From contig NC_091262.1 in the NCBI RefSeq assembly GCF_042477335.2, positions 14,776,001-14,840,000 of the forward strand: a stretch of 64,000 nt of DNA. Reading direction: 5' to 3'. Source of the stretch: Ovis canadensis (lineage: Eukaryota; Chordata; Mammalia; Artiodactyla; Bovidae). The number at the start of each line of letters is the position of its first letter. Position 1 is the stretch's first letter. This document shows, piece by piece, positions 1 through 9,343 of the stretch. The position numbers were made by a program, and so were the translations under genes. The notes below the pieces were generated by a model. That model had not been told where the DNA came from. It searched no databases and saw nothing but the letters and a program-made list of their open reading frames with translations.

Positions 1-23
1 TTTGTTTTTTGCCTCTCTTCTTT

Positions 24-1055
24 TCACAGGTATTTGTAAGGCCTCCCAGACATCCATTTTGCTTTTTTGCATTTATTTTCCATGGGGATGGTCTTGATCC
101 CTGTTTCCTCTACAATGTCACGAACCTCATTCCATAGTTCATCAGGCACTCTATCTATCAGATCTAGGCCCTTAAATCTATTTCTCACTTCCACTGTATA
201 ATCATAAGGGATTTGATTTAGGTCATACCTGAATGGTCTAGCACTTTTCCCTACTTTCTTCAATTTAAGTCTGAATCTGGTAATAAGGAGTTCATGATCT
301 GAGCCACAGTCAGCTCCTGGTTTTGTTTTTGTTGACTGTATAGAGCTTCTCCATCTTTGGCTGCAAAGAATATAATCAGTCTGATTTCGGTGTTGACCGT
401 CTGGTGATGTCCATGTGTAGAGTCTTCTCTTGTGTTGTTGGAAGAGGGTGTTTGCTATGACCAGTGCATTTTCTTGGCAAAACTCTATTAGTCTTTGCCC
501 TGCTTCATTCCGTATTCCAAGGCCAAATTTGCCTGTTTCTCCAGGTGTTTCTTGACTTCCTACTTTGGCATTCCAGTCCCCTATAATGAAAAGGACATCT
601 TTTGGGGGTATTAGCTCTAAAAGGTCTTGTAGGTCTTCATAGAACTGTTCAACTTCAGCTTCTTCAGCATTACTGGTTGGGGCATAGACTTGGATTACTG
701 TGATATTGAATGGTTTGATCATTCTGTGGTTTTTGAGATTGGATCCAAGTACTGCATTTTGGACTCTTTTGTTGACCATGATGGCTACTCCATTTCTTCT
801 GAGGGATTCCTGCCCGCAGTAGTAGATATAATCGTCATCTGAGTTAAATTCACCCATTCTAGTCCATTTTAGTTTGCTAATTCCTAGAATGTTGACGTTC
901 ACTCTTGCCATCTCTTGTTTGACCACTTCCAATTTGCCTTGATTCATGGACCTGACATTCCAGGTTCCTATGCAATATTGCTCTTTACAGCATTGGACCT
1001 TGCTTCTATCACCAGTCACATCCACAGCTGGGTATTGTTTTTGCTTTGGCTCCAT
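24..1055 (-). pseudogene. BovB endonuclease-domain ORF, copy 1
   Basis: A 343-codon open frame starts at the ATG at 1053-1055 and covers an apurinic-like endonuclease domain. Such domains nick target DNA to prime reverse transcription. Visible motifs in order are GTWNVRSMN near residue 30, YAPTS near 125, IIGDWNAKVG near 160, TWTSPDG near 215 and GSDHELL near 250, matching the metal-binding and catalytic Asp, Asn and His positions of this nuclease family. The position where I expect the catalytic Glu (ISELKW from memory) reads ISKLKW. Relative to the copy at 8477-8946, six residues are missing before KPFNITV, an in-frame 18-base deletion. The frame shifts after RPYKYL at the window edge, so it does not run into the reverse transcriptase. 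I regard it as a dead copy. Confidence 0.85.
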
Positions 1056-1479
1056 GCCTTCATTCTCTCTGGAGTTATTTCTCTAGTGATCTCCAGTTGC
1101 GTGTTGGGCACCTACTGTCCTGGGGAGTTCCTCTCTCAGTATCCTTCATTTTGCCTTTTCATACTGTTCATGGGGTTCTCAAGGCAAGAATACTGAAGTG
1201 GTTTGCCATTCCCTTGTCCAGTGGACCACATTCTGTCCGACCTCTTCACCATGACCTGCCCGTCTTGGGTTGCCCCGCGGGCATTGCTTGGTTTCACTGA
1301 GTTAGACAAGGCAGTGGTCCTAGTGTGATTAGATTGACTAGCTTTCTGTGAGTATGGTTTCAGTGTGTCTGCCCTTTGATGCCCTCTTGCAACACCTACC
1401 ATCTTACTTGGGTTTCTCTTACCTTGGGCATGGGGTATCGCTTCATGGCTGCCCCAGCAAAGTGCAGCCGGTGCTCCTT

Positions 1480-1870
1480 ACCTTGGAGGAAGGGTATCTC
1501 CTCACTGCCGCCCTTCCTGACCTTCAATGTGGGATAGCTCCTCTAGGCCCTCCTGCACCAAGCAGCCACCACTCCTTGGACATGGGATTGCTCCTCCTGG
1601 CCGCCACCCCTTACTTTGGATGCGGGGTGGCTCCTCCCAGCTGCCCCTGTCCTCGGAGGCGGAGTAGCTCCTCTTGGCCGCTGCCCCGACCTTGGACTTG
1701 GGTAGCTCCTCTTGGCCTTCCTGCACCGTCGCAGCCTGGCACTCTCGGCTGCTGCCCCTGACCTTGAACGTGGGGTAACTCCTCTTGGCCGCCACCTTTT
1801 AGGCATGGGGTCCTCCCAGCTTCTGCCCCTGACCTCACGTGAGGTAGCTCCTCTCTGCCGCTCTTTGTGC
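1480..1870 (-). repeat. GC-rich repeated leader of BovB copy 1
   Basis: A unit resembling AGGAGCTACCCCACGTCCAA followed by a GC-rich spacer recurs imperfectly about six to eight times on the minus strand. The same units appear at 7740-8080 in the scrambled BovB, so this belongs to the BovB 5' leader and is not a local satellite. Several overlapping open frames here (up to 137 codons) are by-products of high GC. Confidence 0.7.
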
Positions 1871-1971
1871 GCTGGTCGCAGCCGGCCGTGCTTAGTAAGC
1901 TCAGTAAAGTTGAGCTTTTTATTATTCCATGGAAATCCCAGTACTGTCACCTACCAAATATAAAGACTTTA

Positions 1972-2160
1972 ATTAAATATTCAATTAATCTCTCTGTTTC
2001 CTTATCAGTGAAGCAAGAAAAATGATAGTAGCCTCACCAAGCTACTGTGGAAAGTGAACAGGGACAGTACCTGTGAAGTGTTCGTGCCTAGCGTATGGGA
2101 AGTACTCAATAAATGGTAGCAGTCACTATTATTGTTATTCATTATTCAGTCAATAATAAT
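1972..2160 (+). mobile_element. MIR SINE remnant
   Basis: The order 'ctctgtttccttatcagtg', a short gap, 'gtgcctagcgtatgg' and 'actcaataaatgg' followed by ATT triplets matches the 3' two thirds of the MIR consensus as I know it. It is old and diverged. Confidence 0.7.
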
Positions 2161-2199
2161 ATCATTATTATTATTATAACATCCAATTCCTTCGGCGGC

Positions 2200-2335
2200 T
2201 GCTACCATAATTTAGAACCTTAGTGTTTCTTACTTCAACCAGGATATAAGCTTCAGAAGGGTTAGAAGGGCAGGGACATATTATCTTACTATTATTGTAG
2301 CCCTAACACAATGCTGATACAGTACTTGCCTGGAT
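2200..2335 (+). mobile_element. possible L2 3' fragment
   Basis: 'aagggcagggacatattatctt' with a later 'ccctaacacaatgctgatacagtacttgcc' resembles the end of the mammalian L2 consensus. The match is short and diverged, so this is tentative. Confidence 0.35.
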
Positions 2336-2356
2336 GGGTAAAAAGCTCCCCATCAT

Positions 2357-2490
2357 GTAATTTTTTTTAAACTTTTATTTTATATTGAAGTATAGCCAAT
2401 TAGCTATACATAGCACACAATGTGTGATAGTTTCAGATGGATAGCAAAGGGGTTCAGCCATACATATACATGTAGATAGAATGTTGTTTT
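2357..2490 (-). mobile_element. L1 3' UTR fragment
   Basis: A T-rich start followed by 'tattgaagtatagccaatta' and 'ttcagccatacatatacatg' is the reverse complement of the artiodactyl L1 3' end. Only the last ~130 bases are present. Confidence 0.6.
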
Positions 2491-2504
2491 AAAGAAACAT
2501 GAAT

Positions 2505-2935
2505 CTTATTGCTCCCTTGCTTAAATATATCAGTGGCTCTTCATAGCCTTCTGAAAAGTGTTCAGACTCCAAAAACAAGGCCTACTGGAGACAGGGCCTG
2601 CCTCCTAGTCCTATTTCCTTCCACTCCCCTCATGGATACTTCCTAAAGTGATACAAACTAGAAAATCATCTGGAGCCATTTTACCTGCAGTTTGTTCTTG
2701 TAGACAAGTCCAAGAACCTCCTCTAAGAAGCCTCTTTACCTTTTTCGGTGGGATTGGTACTCACACCAGTTCTTCCTGTCATGTCATTTTTCACATCCAT
2801 GCTGTGCTATCTCCACTCAAATTCCTTGAGAGAGGAGAGTGCCTTTGGCTTCCTTTTTGTTCCCAGTGTCTATCTCAGTAGATGAAACTTGGCACGTCCT
2901 CAAAAAGGGTTTGAATGAATGAGCTAATATATGGT
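2505..2935 (+). mobile_element. probable L2 3' end
   Basis: The stretch reads like the terminal L2 consensus: 'cctcctctaagaagcctctttacc', a pyrimidine-rich body, and an end at 'tttgaatgaatgag'. Divergence is high. A 77-codon frame at 2648-2881 is not convincing as a gene. Confidence 0.45.
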
Positions 2936-3008
2936 AAAGTAGTGTATCTTTGCATATTTTACTTTCCATTGTGTCAAGCACAGATACAAGCTGTCGGACT
3001 GTACAACT

Positions 3009-5512
3009 TAGTTCAGTTCAGTTCCATCACTCAGTCGTGTCCGACTCTTTGTGACCCCATGAATCACAGCACGCCAGGCCTCCCTGTCCATCAGCAACTC
3101 CCAGAGTTTGCTCTGACTCACATCCAATCAAGTCAGTGATGCCATCCAGCCATCTCATCCTCTGTCATCACCTTCTCCTCCTGCCCCCAATCCCTCCCAG
3201 CATCAAAGTCTTTTCCAATGAGTCAACTCTTCACATGAGGTGGCCAAAGTACTGGAGTTTCAGCTTTAGCATCATTCCTTCCAAAGAAATCCTAGGGCTG
3301 ATCTCTTGCAGTCCAAGGAACTCTCAAGAGTCTTCTCCAACACCACAGTTCAAAAGCGTCAATTCTTCAGAGCTCAGCCTTCTTCACAGTCCAGCTCTCA
3401 CATCCATACATGACCAATGGAAAAACCATAGCCTTGACTAGACAGACCTTAGTCAGCAAAGTAATGTCTCTGCTTTTGAATATGCTATCTAGTTTGGTCA
3501 TAACTTTTCTTCCAAGGAGTAAGCGTCTTTTAATTTCATGGGTGCAGTCACCATCTGCAGTGATTTTGAAGCCCAAAAAATAAACTCTGACACTCTTTCC
3601 ACTGTTTCCCCATCTATTTCCCATGAAGTGATGGGACCATATGCCATGATCTTCGTCTTCTGAATGTTGAGCTTTAAGCCAACTTTTTCACTCTCCACTT
3701 TCACTTTCATCAAGAGGCTTTTGAGTTCCTCTTCACTTTCTGCCATAAGGGTGGTGTCATCTGCATGTATGGAGTTATTAATATTTCTCCTGGCAATCTT
3801 GATTCCGGCTTGTGTTTCTTCCAGTCCAACATTTCTCATGATGTACTCTGCATATAAGTTAAATAAGCAGGGTGACAAGATACAGCCTTGACATACTCCT
3901 TTTCCTATTTGAAACCAGTCTGTTGTTCCATGTCCAGTTCTAACTGTTGCTTCCTGACCTGCATACAGATTTCTCAAGAGGCAGGTCAGGTGGTCTGGTA
4001 TTGCCATCTCTTTCAGAATTTTCCACAGTTTATTGTGATCCACACAGTCAAAGGATTTGGCATAGTCAATAAAGCAGAAAGAGATGTTTTTCTGGAACTC
4101 TCTTGCTTTTTCCATGATCCAGCGGATGTTGGCAATTTGATCTCTGGGTCCTCTGCCTTTTCTAAAACCAGCTTGAACATCAGGAAGTACACGGTTCACG
4201 TATTGCTGAAGCCTGGCTTGGAGAATTTTGAGCATTACTTTACTAGCGTGTGAGATGAGTGCAATTGTGTGGTAGTTTGAGCATTCTTTGGCATTGCCTT
4301 TCTTTGGGATTGGAAGGAAAACTGACCCTTTCCAGTCTTGTGGACACTGCTGAGTTTTCCAAATTTGCTGGCATATTGAGTGCAGCACTTTCACAGCATC
4401 ATCTTTCAGGATTTGAAATAGCTCAACTGGAATTCCATCACCTCCACTAGCTTTGTTCGTAGTGATGCTTTCTAAGGCCCACTTGACTTCACATTCCAGG
4501 ATGTCTGGCTCTAGATGAGGGATCACACCATCGTGATTATCTGGGTCGTGAAGATCTTTTTTGTACAGTTCTTCTGTGTATTCTTGCGACCTCTTCTTAA
4601 TATCTTCTGCTTCTGTTGTGTCCATACCATTTCTGTCCTTTATCGAGCCCATCTTTGCATGAAATGTTCCCTTGGTATCTCTAATTTTCTTGGAGAGATT
4701 TCTAGTCTTTCCCATTCTGTTGTTTTCCTGTATTTCTTTGCATTGATTGCTGAAGAAGGCTTTCTTATCTCTTCTTGCTATTCTTTGGAACTCTGCATTC
4801 AGATGCTTATATCTTTCCTTTTCTCCTTTGCTTTTTGCTTCTCTTCTTTTCACAGGTATTTGTAAGGCCTCCCAGACAGCCATTTTGCTTTTTTGCATTT
4901 CTTTTCCATGGGGATGGTCTTGATCCCTGACTCTTGTACAATGTCACAAAACTCATTCCATAGTTCATCAGGCACTCTATCAGATCTAGTCCCGTAAATC
5001 TATTTCTCACTCCCACTGTATAATCATAAGGGATTTGATTTAGGTCATACCTGAATGGTCTAGCACTTTTCCCTACTTTCTTCAATTTAAGTCTGAATCT
5101 GGTAATAAGGAGTTCATGATCTGAGCCACAGTTTGCTCCTGGTTTTGTTTTTAGTGACTGTATAGAGCTTCTTCATCTTTGGCTGCAAAGAATAGAATCA
5201 ATCTGATTTCAGTGTTGACCATCTGGTGATGTCCATGTGTAGAGTCTTCTCTTGTGTTGTTGGAAGAGGATGTTTGCTATGACCAGTGCATTTTCTTGGC
5301 AAAACTCTATTACTCTTTGCCCTGCTTCATTCCACATTCCAAGGCCAAATTTGCCTGTTACTCCAGGTGTTTCTTGATTTCCTACTTTTGCACTCCAGTC
5401 CCCTATAATGAAAAGGACATCTTTTGGGGCTGTTAGTTCTAAAAGGTCTTGTAGGTCTTCATAGAACTGTTCAACTTCAGCTTCTTCAGCATTACTGTTT
5501 GGGGCATAGACT
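3009..5512 (-). mobile_element. BovB, 5'-truncated copy 2
   Basis: The 3' end is at 3009 with the typical GTTCAGTTCAG run. Reading leftward on the minus strand it spans the last third of the endonuclease domain, the linker, the reverse transcriptase and the 3' tail, about 2.5 kb. It stops at 5512 inside the endonuclease domain (near the YAPTSN motif), so it was 5'-truncated. No convincing target-site duplication is visible. Confidence 0.92.
3498..4898 (-). pseudogene. BovB reverse transcriptase ORF, copy 2
   Basis: This 466-codon frame is the longest BovB reverse transcriptase frame in the window. It starts in the linker (MQKSKMAVWEAL) and runs through ELFQILKDD, the AGFRKGRG region, motif A FCFIDYAKSFDCVDH near residue 270, motif B QGCILSPCLFNLYAE near 335 and motif C near 370. 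Reverse transcriptase copies the element RNA into the nicked target. Motif C reads HADD at 3756-3767 where YADD is expected; the two aspartates are kept. The frame shifts out at the C-terminus after EFIFW, and the last part continues in another frame at 3367-3624. The endonuclease end (4807-5085) overlaps the start in a different frame. I regard it as an inactive copy. Confidence 0.85.
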
Positions 5513-5691
5513 ACAATATAGCAGGGACAGAAAAATCAGGCAAATTTATTGTAAGATGTTTTAACTTGTGAACTCCAGCAACTAAGTAAGCAAAAATATA
5601 TGTCTTTAAACTTTCAGAACCTTAATATTACGTACAAAAATAAGATAGTGAACAAGATAACATACAAAATTCTTTTTTAAATTTATCTGAT

Positions 5692-5836
5692 GATATCAGG
5701 TCTTACTTGCAGCTCTCGACTCTTCCATCTTCAGTTGCTGCATGCAGGGTCTCTGCGGCAGTATGTGCGTTGCCTGACCAGGGCAGCCTGCACTGAGAGC
5801 TCAGATTTCCAGCCACTAAACCACCAGGGACATCCC
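5692..5836 (-). mobile_element. CHR-type tRNA-derived SINE, degenerate
   Basis: The right edge 'ccactaaaccaccagggacatccc' is the reverse complement of the tRNA-like head (GGGATGTCCCTGGTGGTTTAG), and 'gttgcctgaccaggg' matches the B-box region. The rest is diverged. The flanking stretches 5513-5691 and 5837-6087 show nothing I recognise. Confidence 0.6.
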
Positions 5837-6098
5837 AACTTACACAATTCTCTTAAATCTGTAAGTTAATCACCCACTAATTTTCCCTAACTGCAGATAT
5901 AGCTAAGACTACTTAAGAAGTCATTCAGGCAAGGACCTGGAAGTCATTAAATCATGCTTTGAGTGTCGTCATTTTAGTCTTTTTACTGCCTCACCCAACT
6001 GGAGAGTAGCTGGAAAAGAGTTTGATCGAATGGTGATTACTGCATTCACGCTGAATTTTATCTCTAATGCCATTTGTAAGATATACTGATTCTTAAAG

Positions 6099-7045
6099 TT
6101 CAGTTCAGTTGCTCAGTCGTGTCTGACTCTTTGCAACCCCATGAATCGCAGCACACCAGGCCTCCCAGTCCATCACCAACTCCTGGAGTTCACTCAGACT
6201 CACGTCCATCGAGTCAGTGATGCCATCCAGCCATCTCATCCTCTGTTGTCCCCTTTTCCTCCTGCCCCCAATCCCTCCCCGCATCAGAGTCTTTTCCAAT
6301 GAGTCAACTCTTCGCATGAGGTGGCCAAAGTACTGGAGTTTCAGCTTTAGCATCATTCCTTCCAAAGAAATCCCAGGGCTGATCTCCTTTAGAATGGATT
6401 GGTTGGATCTCCTTGCAGTCTAAGGGACTCTCAAGAGTCTTCTCCAACACCACAGTTCAAAAGCATCAATTCTTCGATGCTCAGCCTTCTTCACAGTCCA
6501 ACTGTCACATCCATACATAACCACTGGAAAAACCATAACCTTGACTAGATGGACCTTTGTTGGCAAAGTTATGTCTCTGCTTTTGAATATGCTATCTAGG
6601 TTGTTCATAACTTTTCTTCCAAGGAGTAAGCATCTTTTAATTTCATAGCTGCAGTCACCATCTGCAGTGATCTTGGAGCCCCCAAAAATAAAGTCTGACA
6701 CTGTTTCCACTGTTTCTCCATCTATTTCCCATGAAGTGATGGGACCACATGCCATGATCTTCGTTTTCTGAATGTTGAGCTTTAAGCCAACTTTTTCACT
6801 CTCCTCTTTCACTTTCATCAAGAGGCTTTTTAGTTCCTCTTCACTTTCTGCCATAAGGGTGGTGTCATCTGCATATCTGCAGTTATTGATATTTCTCCTG
6901 GCAGTCTTGTTTCCAGCTTGTGTTTCTTCCAGTCCAGCATTTCTCATGATGTACTCTGCATATAAGTTAAATAAGCAGGGTGACAATATATAGCCTTGAC
7001 GTACTGCTTTTCCTATTTGGAACCAGTCTGTTGTTCCATGTCCAG
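6099..7045 (-). mobile_element. Scrambled BovB block A: late reverse transcriptase and 3' tail
   Basis: This block holds motif B (SPCLFNLYAEYIMRNAG) and an intact YADD motif in the 188-codon frame 6420-6986. The C-terminal domain ([20 protein letters not shown]) is in frame 6105-6365. It ends inside GHGTTDWFQIGK, where it joins block B through a shared AG. The 3' end abuts the left target-site duplication. Confidence 0.85.
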
Positions 7046-7446
7046 ATTTAAGGGACTAGATCTGATAGATAGAGTGCCTGATGAACTCTGGAGGGAGGTT
7101 TGTGACATTGTACAGGAGACAGGGATCAAGACCATCCCCATGAAAAAGAAATGCAAAAAAGCAAAATGGCTGTCTGGGGAAGCCTTACAAATAGCTGTGA
7201 AAAGAAGAGAAGCAAAAAGCAAAGGAGTAAAGGAAAGATATAAGCATCTGAATGCAGAGTTCCAAAGAATAGCAAGAAGAGATATGAAAGCCTTCCTCAG
7301 CAATCAATGCAAAGAAATAGAGGAAAACAACAGAATGGGAAAGACTAGAAATCTCTTCAAGAAAATTAGAGATACCAAGGGAAGATTTCATGCAAAGATG
7401 GGCTCGATAAAGGACAGAAATAGTATGGACCTAACAGAAGCGGAAA
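7044..7446 (+). mobile_element. Scrambled BovB block B: endonuclease-RT linker, inverted
   Basis: The plus strand encodes FKGLDLIDRVPDELW to SIKDRNSMDLTEAE, the linker between endonuclease and reverse transcriptase. It is in inverted orientation relative to block A. The 165-codon frame at 6996-7493 is a chimera of blocks A, B and C and is not a real protein. Confidence 0.85.
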
Positions 7447-7448
7447 TG

Positions 7449-7519
7449 TACTGGTTTGACATTGCCTTTCTTTGGGATTGGAATGAAAACTGACCTTTTC
7501 CAGTCCTGTGGGGACTGTA
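7449..7519 (-). mobile_element. Scrambled BovB block C: 70-base RT piece
   Basis: 'attgcctttctttgggattg' followed by 'ccttttccagtcctgtgg' equals positions near 4290-4350 in copy 2, i.e. the PQDWKGSVF and PKKGNAKE part of the reverse transcriptase, on the minus strand. A short ATT-rich and A-rich filler (7521-7545) follows. Confidence 0.75.
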
Positions 7520-7540
7520 GAAAGTTATTATTATTAAAAA

Positions 7541-7715
7541 AAAAAAGATGTCCTTTTCATTATAGGGGACTGGAGTGCAAAAGTAGGAAGTCAAGAAAAT
7601 CCTGGAGTAACAGGCAAATTTGACCTTGGAATACGGAATGAAGCAGGGCAAAGACTAATAGAGTTTTGCTAAGAAAATACACTGGTCATAGCAAACACCC
7701 TCTTCGAACAACACA
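7541..7715 (+). mobile_element. Scrambled BovB block D: second half of endonuclease
   Basis: Starts 'aaaaaagatgtccttttcat' (KKDVLFIIGDW) and ends at 'cttcgaacaacaca' (NTLFEQH). In an intact BovB this sequence directly follows the last bases of block E, so D and E have exchanged order. A stop codon interrupts it (EFC followed by TAA). Confidence 0.8.
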
Positions 7716-7716
7716 A

Positions 7717-8947
7717 TGTCCATAGCGCTGGTGGCTGCGACTGGCGCCCATAGCGTGGCGAGAGGAGCTACTCCACCCGAGGTCACGGGCAGAAGCAGAG
7801 AGGACCCCCTGTCCGAGGGGCAGTGGCCAAGAGGAATTACCCCATGTCTGCGGTCAGGGGCAGAAGCCAAGAGGAGCTACCCCACATCCAAGGTCAGGAG
7901 TGGTGGCCGAGAGTGCCAGGCTGTGACAGCGCTGGAGCAGCTGAGAGGAGCTATCCCACGTTGGAGGCCAGGGACGGCAGCCGAGAGGGGCGACCCTGCA
8001 TCCAAGGAGTGGTGGCTGCGCAGGCACCGGAGGGCCTAGAGGACCTATTCCACGTTCAAGGTCAGGAGGGGTGGCGGTGAGGAGATTCTTGGGCTCTTAC
8101 CTCGTCCAAGGTAAGAGAAACCCAAGTAAGACAGTAGGTGTTGCAAGAGGGCATCAGAGGGCAGACACATTGAAACCATAATCACAGAAAACTAGTCAAT
8201 CTAATCACACTAGGACCACTGCCTTGTCTAATGCAATGAAACTAAGCCATGCCTGTGGGGCCACCCAAGACAGGCGGGTCATGGTGAAGAGGTCTGAAAG
8301 AATGTGGTCCACTGGAGAAGAAAATGGCAAACCACTTCAGTATTCTTGCCTTGAGAACCCCATGAACAGTATGAAAAGGCAAAATGATAGGATACTGAGA
8401 GGAACTCCCCAGGTCAGTAGGTGCCCAACACGCTACTGGAGATCACTAGAGAAATAACTCCAGAGAGAATGAAGGCATGGAGCCAAAGCAAAAACAATAC
8501 CCAGCTGTGGATGTGACTGGTGGTAGAAGCAAGGTCCAATGCTGTAAAGAGCAATATTGCATAGGAACCTGGAATGTCAGGTCCATGAATCAAGGCAAAT
8601 TGGAAGTGGTCAAACAAGAGATGGCAAGAGTGAACGTCAACATTCTAGGAATTAGCAAACTAAAATGGGTGAATTTAACTCAGATGACCATTATATCTAC
8701 TACTGCAGGCAGGAATCCCTCAGAAGAAATGGAGTAGCCATCATGGTCAACAAAAGAGTCCAAAATGCAGTACTTGGATCCAATCTCATAAACCACAGAA
8801 TGATCTCTGTTCATTTCCAAGGCAAACCATTCAATATCACAGTAATCCAAGTCTATGCCCCAACCAGTAATGCTGAAGAAGCTGAAGTTGAACAGTTCTA
8901 TGAAGACCTACAAGACCTTTTAGAACTAACACCCTCCCCCCAAAAAA
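7717..8947 (+). mobile_element. Scrambled BovB block E: leader and first half of endonuclease
   Basis: The block begins with the GC-rich repeated leader (7740-8080), then the leader frame ending NGKPLQYSCLENPMNS (8224-8457). Endonuclease sequence follows from the ATG at 8477 in two frames (8477-8737 and 8665-8967) separated by a frameshift near ISKLKW. It stops at 'ccccccaaaaaagat', which overlaps by AAAAAAGAT with the start of block D. Confidence 0.85.
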
Positions 8948-8958
8948 GATTCTTACAG

Positions 8959-9343
8959 GAATTCTAATAATTTTTTATATCAAAGGAAAACACTGGTTAA
9001 ATAAAATCTTTGTTATTAAAAATAGTGCAGACAACTGTACTTACTGGTTTGGGGGAGAACCTCAACTAAAAATATCTAGCAAGGTAAGAATCATGAATAT
9101 AGTTTGTAATTGATAAGCAATGTTTTTTTATTCTTGCTTGACTCTAACAGAATACAAAATTACCAAAATGATAAAAATGATAAAATGGATTTTTTTGGGG
9201 TATTGCTTGAAACAAAACTTGCCTTCTTTTTGTTGTTTCTAGTTTTGTTTTGTGACAGTAAACCATCCTTATAAAAAGACAAAGTTTTATAAGATAGTAA
9301 TATAGATATTATTCATGACATGAAATATTTTATATCACTTCTT
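8959..9343. other. AT-rich stretch, nothing recognised
   Basis: Diverged AT-rich sequence between the BovB and the mariner. I see no coding potential and no repeat family. Confidence 0.6.

Larger units (their letters stand above)
1..1905 (-). mobile_element. BovB (RTE-type LINE), 5' half, cut by window edge
   Basis: On the minus strand this reads as a GC-rich repeated leader, then a short conserved leader frame, then the endonuclease domain. The reverse transcriptase would lie beyond position 1. The 5' boundary near 1905 is estimated by comparison with the second leader-containing copy at 7717-8947, which shares the same order of blocks. BovB is a non-LTR retrotransposon abundant in ruminants. 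Leader and endonuclease are continuous, so this copy was not 5'-truncated at insertion as most are. Confidence 0.9.
6099..8947. mobile_element. Scrambled BovB insertion (five permuted or inverted blocks)
   Basis: The element is flanked by GATTCTTAAAG (6088-6098) and GATTCTTACAG (8948-8958), which match at 10 of 11 positions, so the whole block behaves as one insertion. Inside, BovB segments occur in non-canonical order. They are 3' tail plus late reverse transcriptase (minus), endonuclease-RT linker (plus), a short RT piece (minus), the second half of the endonuclease (plus), then leader plus first half of the endonuclease (plus). The blocks hardly overlap in BovB coordinates and together cover most of one full-length element, which favours one scrambled copy over several insertions. 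Confidence 0.75.

Noticed and set aside
1348-1963. Overlapping proline- and arginine-rich frames on both strands
   Set aside because: They come from the GC-rich repeated BovB leader; the same leader yields similar frames at 7716-8080.
3664-4253. Plus-strand frames with serine- and phenylalanine-rich sequence that recur at 6772, 20328 and 55649
   Set aside because: They are antisense to the BovB reverse transcriptase and recur only because BovB recurs.
6996-7493. 165-codon plus-strand frame
   Set aside because: A chimera of three rearranged BovB blocks, partly antisense to the reverse transcriptase; not a gene.
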